From Tenebrio molitor (Eukaryota; Arthropoda; Insecta; Coleoptera; Tenebrionidae): 64,000 nt of DNA. Each line of letters begins with the position of its first letter. Positions within the stretch are counted from its first letter, which is position 1. The notes beneath the pieces are model-generated. The model was not told where the DNA came from, did no database searches, and worked only from the letters and a program-made list of their open reading frames with translations. The stretch spans positions 17,608,001 through 17,672,000 of the forward strand of contig NC_091052.1 of the NCBI RefSeq assembly GCF_963966145.1. The letters run 5' to 3'. This document shows positions 57,826 to 64,000 of the stretch, in pieces. The position numbers were made by a program, and so were the translations under genes.

Positions 57826-60312
57826 AAAAATAATTTTTTTATTTTCAGACGAGATTTAGGTAGAATAACTCAATATTTAAAGGGTATAAATTCTAATCAT
57901 CTAAATAATTGTATTCAATCCATTTTAAATAACAACCGAATACATTGTTTAAAATATAATGAATATAATAAAACATTAATAGAAATCAAAGACGACACTT
58001 TATTACAGAAGTTAAATATTTATTCTAAACGACTCAAAAGATATAAAAATAATAAACAACGGAAATTTGAAAACAAACTATTTAGAAATAATGAGAAGTT
58101 GTTTTACAAAAATTTAACAGATAATAAAACTAAAACTAATAAAGGTACACCAAATATAAACGAAAACGAATTCTGGTCAAACATATGGTCAAATGAAGTT
58201 CAATTTAATAATCAGGCAGAATGGATTCCTCATTTAGAAAATGATATACCAGATAGTAATGATCGACATCATATTCAAATTAGCCTTGAAATTTTAGTTA
58301 AAAATATTAATAGTTCACATAATTGGAAATCCCCTGAAGGTGACCAAATTCATAACTTTTGGTTAAAAAAATTTACTTGTATTCATAAATGCTTACTTGA
58401 TCACTTTAACGGATTTATTAGGGAACCTAACACATTTCCAGAGTTTTTGGCCCATGGTATAACATATCTGAAACCAAAAGATTCCGATACTAAGAATCCA
58501 TCAAAATATAGGCCAATCACATGTCTACCTACAATTTATAAAATTATGACATCTTGCATTAAAGTAATAATTTACGACCATTGTCAAAAATTAAATATAC
58601 TTAATGAAGAACAAAAAGGTTGTGTTAAAGAGTGTTTTGGTTGTAAAGAACAACTCATAATAGATACGGTAATAATGGAACAAGCTAGAAAAAATAATAG
58701 AAATATTTATACCGCATTCATAGACTACAAAAAAGCCTATGATTCAGTACCACATTCATGGTTAATTAAAATTCTTAAAATTTATAAAATTAATTTGGAT
58801 TTGATTAACTTTTTATCTCATGTTATGACATTTTGGAGAACTACTTTAAATTTATCAATAAACAATACTAAATTAAAATCCGAGCCTATTCAAATTAAAC
58901 GGGGAATTTATCAAGGAGATTCTTTAAGTCCTTTATGGTTTTGTCTAGCCATTAATCCTTTGACAAATCTATTAAATAGCACTGGATATGGTTTCAATAT
59001 TAGACTTAATAATACCACACTATCCAAATTAAATCACCTTCTTTATATGGATGACATAAAACTTTATGCATCAAAAAAGAATCACATTTTATCTTTACTA
59101 ACAATAACTGAAAATTTCTCAAATGATATTGGGATGAGTTTTGGTATTGATAAGTGTAAAATGCAATCAATATGTCGCGGTCATTACGAACATTTAGAAT
59201 ATATAACTCAAGAAGGAGAAATCATTAAAAATTTAAATAAAGGAGAATTTTATAAATATTTAGGTATTAATCAATCAAATCATATGCAACACTCAATTAT
59301 AAAAGAAAATTTAGAAAAGCAATTTTATTTAAGAATTAAATCTATTTTAAAATCAAAATTAAACGGTAATAATTTAATGAAAGCAGTTAATACGTATGCT
59401 GTTCCATTACTGACCTATTCTTTCGGTGTTATTAAATGGTCCAAAACTAATTTACAGAACATAAACATTAAAACTAGAGTTCTTTTTACCAAATTTAGTA
59501 AACACCATCCTAAATCTGCTATTGAAAGATTTAATTTACCATGCGAAAACGGTGGTAGGGGTTTTTCAAATCTAGAAATACTGCTAAAAAATCAAATTGC
59601 TTCACTAAAAAATTATTTCCTCAATAGAGCTCATGATAACACCTTTTTCAATGCTTTGGTTTCAGCCGATAAAGGCTACACACCTTTAAATTTAAGTGAT
59701 AATATAATTTCAGACATTGTTAAGCCAAATATACCTGACACAATAGCAAATATAAAACAGAAGTCTTTACATGGGAGATACTTTAAAGAACTGGAACAAC
59801 CAGAAATTAATATTCAGGCCTCTCATGCATGGCTTAAGAAATCAAATATTCACCCTGAGACGGAGGGTTTTATATTTGCAATACAAGATCGTGTTATAAA
59901 TACAAGAAATTATAAAAAACACATATGCGGTTTACAATCGATAATTGATAAATGTAGGATTTGCGGAACTGAAGGGGAAACAATTGAACACATCATTTCT
60001 TCTTGCACCGTTTTGGCTCAAAGCGAATATAAAAAACGTCACGATATATTCGCTAAAATTATACACATGAATTTAGCTGTTAAATTCAATTTATTAAAGA
60101 ATACACAACCACATTATAGTTATACACCAGAAAGTAGTTTGGAAAATGACAGTTACAAGTTATATTTTGATAGAACAATTTTAACTGACATTCATATTAA
60201 GCATAACAGACCAGACATTATAATTTTAAATAAACAACAAAAGCAAGCATATCTTTTAGATATAGCTGTTCCAAATTCACATAATATAACACAAAAATTA
60301 ATAAATATTTAG
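57826..60312 (+). CDS. Reverse transcriptase and restriction-like endonuclease
   Basis: Open from the codon after the TAA to 60310-60312; there is no ATG until well inside (TTG 58099 is the first start-like codon), consistent with being the continuation of one ORF. Counting from 58099: KYRPITCLPT at ~136-145, AFIDYKKAYDS (catalytic Asp ~209), GIYQGDSLSPLWF (~269-281) and LLYMDD (catalytic YMDD at 316-319). The C-terminal part has a CX2CX8HX4C knuckle (Cys 619, 622, His 631, Cys 636) and the endonuclease RPD (704-706) with Asp 721 in LLDIAVP. All catalytic residues I can check are present. A 13-bp loss at ~60290 sends the frame to an early stop after NITQ, removing ~85 C-terminal residues. Confidence 0.88.
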   Translation, partial: KNNFFIFRRDLGRITQYLKGINSNHLNNCIQSILNNNRIHCLKYNEYNKTLIEIKDDTLLQKLNIYSKRLKRYKNNKQRKFENKLFRNNEKLFYKNLTDNKTKTNKGTPNINENEFWSNIWSNEVQFNNQAEWIPHLENDIPDSNDRHHIQISLEILVKNINSSHNWKSPEGDQIHNFWLKKFTCIHKCLLDHFNGFIREPNTFPEFLAHGITYLKPKDSDTKNPSKYRPITCLPTIYKIMTSCIKVIIYDHCQKLNILNEEQKGCVKECFGCKEQLIIDTVIMEQARKNNRNIYTAFIDYKKAYDSVPHSWLIKILKIYKINLDLINFLSHVMTFWRTTLNLSINNTKLKSEPIQIKRGIYQGDSLSPLWFCLAINPLTNLLNSTGYGFNIRLNNTTLSKLNHLLYMDDIKLYASKKNHILSLLTITENFSNDIGMSFGIDKCKMQSICRGHYEHLEYITQEGEIIKNLNKGEFYKYLGINQSNHMQHSIIKENLEKQFYLRIKSILKSKLNGNNLMKAVNTYAVPLLTYSFGVIKWSKTNLQNINIKTRVLFTKFSKHHPKSAIERFNLPCENGGRGFSNLEILLKNQIASLKNYFLNRAHDNTFFNALVSADKGYTPLNLSDNIISDIVKPNIPDTIANIKQKSLHGRYFKELEQPEINIQASHAWLKKSNIHPETEGFIFAIQDRVINTRNYKKHICGLQSIIDKCRICGTEGETIEHIISSCTVLAQSEYKKRHDIFAKIIHMNLAVKFNLLKNTQPHYSYTPESSLENDSYKLYFDRTILTDIHIKHNRPDIIILNKQQKQAYLLDIAVPNSHNITQKLINI

Positions 60313-60566
60313 AGCTGTCCGTTGCTATGAGAAATCTTTGGTGTTTAGAAAAAATTTCGATTTTACCACTTGTAATTTCAGCAACGGGAATAGTACCGCA
60401 ATCTCTTTTTAAAAATTTAAAAATTCTGGATTTAGATAACACATTGGTAGTTGAAATTCAAAAAGGTATATTATTATACTCATGTCACATCGTGAGGAAG
60501 TTCCTTAACATTGACACAGAACATAATACACAACAAAGTCAAAATGCGGAGGCAAGACGCCGGTAA
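60313..60566 (+). pseudogene. Frameshifted C-terminal tail of the retrotransposon protein
   Basis: Continues the protein in another frame (MRNLWCLEKISILPL to NAEARRR, stop at 60566). The same tail is joined in frame to the endonuclease in the copy at 49810-50322, which proves the break here. The deleted 13 bp lay between two AACACA repeats, pointing to slippage. Confidence 0.85.
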
Positions 60567-60584
60567 TTATGTTGATAAGCACTG

Positions 60585-60640
60585 CACTATTACTTGATAG
60601 TAATATCCGTAATAGTGTATGTACTCCGGCAAAATTGCCG
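60585..60640 (+). promoter_or_regulatory. Retrotransposon 3' UTR hairpins
   Basis: CACTATTAC (60585-60593) pairs perfectly with GTAATAGTG (60609-60617), and CGGCA (60627-60631) with TGCCG (60636-60640). Both are unchanged in the other copy. In the R2 group the reverse transcriptase recognises a folded 3' UTR, so these are candidates for the recognition structure. Confidence 0.6.
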
Positions 60641-60665
60641 TGCCGCCGGGTGGAGGTGGGATAGT

Positions 60666-61113
60666 ACAAAAAATTTATAACAGCAATCTAGGCCATTCAA
60701 AATTTGCCGTTAAGCCAGTGTTTATAATTTAAGTTGCCAATTGTTTCTGTTTAAAAAGAAAACTTTATATTAGCATAAATTTCAAGTTAAAAATTTACTT
60801 AAAAATGATTTCGTAAATAAGAACTTTACCGCGCCATCAATAAAATATTCATAAGGGGAAGCTATCGGGTGTTCATTCAAATTTAACCTCAAAATTGGCG
60901 TTGAAGAGTCGATTGTGAACGCACCATTCGTCGGTGTGCGGAGTAAAAGCACAAACAACGCAAACAGTGAGGTTGGATTTAAACAGCTGTTCCGTAATCT
61001 GAAATAAAATGAGAATTGTAACTTAATTCATACAATTAACCTTAATTGAAATTATGTCAATTCAATAATAGTAAAAATCTTCGAATTCCATATTAAGGTG
61101 TCTTTTTATTATA
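60666..61113. other. No gene; holds one dispersed 60-bp box
   Basis: AT-rich flank downstream of the retrotransposon, with the box at 60866-60922 described separately. Confidence 0.4.
60866..60922 (+). repeat. Dispersed ~60-bp box, copy C
   Basis: CTATCGGGTGTTCATTCAAA to GGCGTTGAAGAGTCGATTGT, followed by GAACG as in copy B. Confidence 0.75.
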
Positions 61114-61616
61114 CAGGCTGTATAAAAAATGGCGCATAATATTTACATCACATTATGCTATGTCGAAATACAAGCAAAACCTATAATACCAATTTACTAT
61201 CTTTGCTTATAGAGTTATTAACAGTCAAACTTGGAAATTTTGTTCGATTGTAATGGAGAAATACATTTAAATATGTAGTAGGTATCAATTACACATAATT
61301 CAACAAGTAAAATGATATTCCAGCACTAACTTTATCATTTTGATTATTGGTTTATTTGTAATTTCATTTAAAAAAATGCTTTTTATATGTTTTGAAGCTG
61401 TTACAACATTGCAACTAAGCGCTAGAGTGATCTTTCGAACTTAAGTTAAAGTCAGAAAGTAACGAGGATTGCCATTACCCATTAATGTCATTTTTGATAA
61501 TAGTAATAATTTGCAAATTATTCGTCCAAGACCAAATTCACATGGGAATTTTTTGTTCGCTATTCAACGTAGATTCGCGTGACATAAATATCATGGGGCA
61601 TTCTTAATACACCCTG
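61114..61616. mobile_element. TA-flanked MITE, family 1 (copy B)
   Basis: CAGGCTGTATAAAAAATGGC at the left and ATTCTTAATACACCCTG at the right; inverted repeats ~32 bp. TA flanks both ends. Collinear with 1566-1983 but ~85 bp longer, with extra sequence near 61290-61400. Confidence 0.85.
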
Positions 61617-63061
61617 TATATTAGCGACTGTTTCAAATGTCGCGGAATTACAAACTGGAGAATGACAGCCTTGCGTGTGCATGACATGACATGACAGAAG
61701 AGAAAACAGTCACTTTTATGTTTATTTCGTTATTTAAATTTACAAAGTGTGCAAGAGACGTTCTTTTTACCTCTTTAGCTCAAAGTTAAAATTTAAGACA
61801 AAAAGTATTGCATTTAGCGAATTCCCTTTTAGCCTAACCTGAATGACTCTCCCGAGCCCGAAATGTACGACATAAGTGTCGGCAATTTGTTATTGTCCTT
61901 TCTAATACGGAGACTACAACACAAAGTTAAGCGACAAACTCAGATCCCACCATTAAAACATTCCGCATAATTAAATTGCAATTGAAATAATCTTAGAGAA
62001 TCCACAGGAAGCAGCTTTGACTTAAAATTTTAATAAACTCTACATAGATAACGTATAATCACGTTCAAAATTGAACAGAATTGAGAACATCTGTGTGTTC
62101 GTATTGGCGGATTATTGACAATTATCATTAATTAATTGACCTCCGATCTCGTGCAAATTCTGGTCAGGATGCATCAGGATTGCCGACCGCTTGTAAACCC
62201 CGCAAACCCAATTTACTGCAGGTGTCCTTTGGCCCCCAGTGTGGCACTGAAGGATTGTAACAACTGACCCTCTTCCATCATTGCCAAAGATAATCCAACA
62301 TCCTTGATTAATCATTATTGCGTTTGCCAATTAGTTTCTTTTTGTATTACGTCGTCGGATTTTCCACGCCTGAAAGTTATCGAGAGAGGCCGATGATTGA
62401 TTCAATTTCTTAAAGAAGTGAACACCTAAAAAAGTTAGTTGCCTTCGGCAAGTTTGTAATCAGTCCATCCATCATAATAAAAATGAAATTGAGATACTCC
62501 TCGGGAGGATCATAATTCGTTTTTCCTATAATCTCTTGATGATTTTTTATGTACTGATGTGTACGTAAGTGGGGCACGAAAAATTTTAAAATCTCATTAC
62601 GAAAACTTCCCTTTCCTTCGAGTTAATTAATCCGGGTGCGGCATTTGCGAAATACTTGAAAAGTATACGCACCCCCAAAAACTAACTTTGTTGAAAATGA
62701 GTCCCAGAAGTGCTTTGAAATGTGTAAAATGCGTTTATTTCGGAGCAGCTTCTCTTATTATAAAGCAGGTGGAAAATCTGCTATATTCACTTTATTGAAG
62801 TTGAACCATGAGCTCCAAATTATAATTGCAGATCTTATCGGCTGAAACTGCGGTTCTTAGTTTGGTTACATAGCAAGAACTTTGGATTGTGCCCTTAAAC
62901 ACGTTCCCAGAGAGGTTCCCTAAATATATCAACAATCCTAATTTAATCAAGACTTATTTCAGGAACGTGATAACTGATAACAAAACTTTAAAGAAAAAAC
63001 AGTGAATAATGCGCAGGAAAATTTAAAAAAAAACGTTATTGTGGCACGTCGTTTAATTATA
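61617..63061. other. No supported gene
   Basis: A 72-residue - strand frame (62112-62330) has better base composition than average and ends near GGAG|GTCAAT, but no family or acceptor could be recognised. Confidence 0.35.
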
Positions 63062-63324
63062 CAAGGTAATTCACGAGTGATGATGAGCGTAACAAAATTT
63101 GTGATGCAACCAACAATACATGCTCCCCATAGCTTTTTAGTTTATGTTTTTATTAATTACTCAACATAATTTTGATTAAATCTGACAAATGTAATGTCCG
63201 GCATGTTGACTAATGTTATATAAAATAAAAATATATATTTTTTAAATCCACATAATCGGTCCAAATGTAATGTTGGCTGCATCACGTATTTCGTTAGGGT
63301 CATTACTACTCGTCAGTCACCCTG
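63062..63324. mobile_element. TA-flanked MITE, family 13
   Basis: CAAGGTAATTCACGAGTGAT at the left and ACTACTCGTCAGTCACCCTG at the right are inverted, as are GTGATGCAACC and GGCTGCATCAC. TA flanks both. The left end resembles that at 15191 and the right end of 38054. Confidence 0.82.
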
Positions 63325-63340
63325 TATTCATAAAACATAC

Positions 63341-63542
63341 ATTGGGTGATTCAAAATTATTGTGGATAAATATGGCAACTATGTACGAAAATTTATGTGG
63401 CAACTGGCAACTGGTATAAAAAAATCAAATGCACGCATATGAAATGCATACAAATGTCACCTCTAGCCCACCCACACAGTTGCCAGATACATTTTCGTTC
63501 ATAGTTGCCATATTTATCCACAATCATTTTGAATCACCCAAT
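63341..63542. mobile_element. Palindromic MITE, family 9 (copy B)
   Basis: ATTGGGTGATTCAAAATTAT and GGCAACTATGTACGAAAAT are inverted at the right (ATTTTCGTTCATAGTTGCC, then TTTTGAATCACCCAAT). 202 bp, better preserved than 26159-26426. Confidence 0.87.
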
Positions 63543-63707
63543 ACGTCTAAAATTTGTGATTAAAATATGGAAAGTAATAACAGCAAATTATATTACAATT
63601 GCCTCATGCTTGCTTATATTTTTGCAAGACATTGTGTCACCCTTAACATTTTGTCAGCTTCACGTGTACAAAGAAATTATTTCCAGCATAATTGCTCAGA
63701 GAATTTT

Positions 63708-63764
63708 ATTAATTAACCTTTCTAAGAGGTTAAATAAATAAAGTTCTTAGAAAGGTTAATTAAT
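63708..63764. repeat. Perfect hairpin with 20-bp arms
   Basis: ATTAATTAACCTTTCTAAGA (63708-63727) and its exact complement (63745-63764) enclose 17 bases. Isolated; no adjacent gene. Confidence 0.8.
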
Positions 63765-64000
63765 TATTGTATTATAATTAATGCTAATTGTAAATTTCCT
63801 TAGTATGTATTTGTACAGACTATTGTTGCAACTTTTAATGAAACGTAAATAGCCCTAAAATTTACAATTTACATTTATACATATATTTCCACGTCAGTTA
63901 TTACGTGAAGTCCCCATTAGCATTGTTAACCTAACCTCGTCAAACCCATATACAAGATGATCAACAAAAAAACAAATCAAGAGTGCTTGTTGCTTACAAT

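Larger units (their letters stand above)
56950..60665 (+). mobile_element. Near full-length R2/R4-type non-LTR retrotransposon
   Basis: Carries, in one reading frame, an N-terminal region (56950-57825), reverse transcriptase, CCHC knuckle and restriction-like endonuclease, then a C-terminal tail, followed by a ~100-bp structured 3' UTR ending GGGATAGT at 60665. The single-frame design with a C-terminal PD-D/E endonuclease is that of the R2/R4/NeSL group, which insert by target-primed reverse transcription. Damage: one TAA (57823-57825) and a 13-bp deletion at ~60288-60295. No poly(A). The second copy at 49711-51205 fixes the 3' end. Confidence 0.88.

Noticed and set aside
62112..62330. 72-residue - strand frame with good base composition
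   Set aside because: Donor-like end is weak (GTCAAT), no acceptor, no family.
1..64000. CRISPR arrays, operons or bacterial features
   Set aside because: Introns, TATA and poly(A) signals, and insect-type transposons show nuclear eukaryotic DNA; no evenly spaced short repeats with unique spacers were seen.

Overview
The window is nuclear DNA of an insect, most likely a darkling beetle (Tenebrionidae, Tenebrio-like). Two intron-containing RR-2 cuticular protein genes lie at the left end. The mature protein of the first looks, from memory, like the Tenebrio molitor larval cuticle protein A1A. The rest is AT-rich, dense in TA-flanked miniature transposons and foldback elements, and poor in genes. 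The species call is inference.

Layout. 1-8133: two + strand cuticle genes (107-741 and 7271-8088), each with TATA box, tiny signal-peptide exon, short phase-0 intron, one large exon and an AATAAA signal. Between them are a MITE, a 1.1-kb foldback element with an internal tandem duplication, another MITE, and a ~750-bp insertion carrying the first exon of a tyrosine-recombinase-like (Crypton-like) gene. 10754-10887: one - strand exon of discs large (dlg1), the second half of the L27 domain, with good splice sites. Most of 10.9-64 kb could be 5' intronic DNA of that gene. GC-richer - strand islands at 23.6, 30.4, 35.6-36.0 and 37.0 kb end in donor-like sites and are tentative exons.

12.7-48 kb: a graveyard of MITEs, palindromic foldbacks, a dead Tc1-like transposase (18188-19088), a DUF4817-like remnant (37329-38054), the 3' part of a non-LTR reverse transcriptase (38336-39212) and a tRNA-derived SINE fragment inside a composite foldback (39.3-40.1 kb). 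Long stretches hold nothing recognisable.

49.7-60.7 kb: two copies of one R2/R4-type non-LTR retrotransposon (restriction-like endonuclease class). The + copy (56950-60665) carries nearly the whole reading frame: Myb-like N-terminus, reverse transcriptase with YMDD, CCHC knuckle and endonuclease motif. It is broken by one in-frame stop and one 13-bp deletion. The - copy (49711-51205) is 5'-truncated, has other small deletions, and abuts a tRNA-derived SINE. Both end in the same structured 3' tail without poly(A). More MITEs follow to the end of the window.

The most novel-looking items are the recombinase-bearing insertion with its matching empty site, the foldback families sharing a GC-rich loop core, the retrotransposon pair with its conserved 3' hairpins, and the placement of cuticle genes opposite and possibly inside dlg1.
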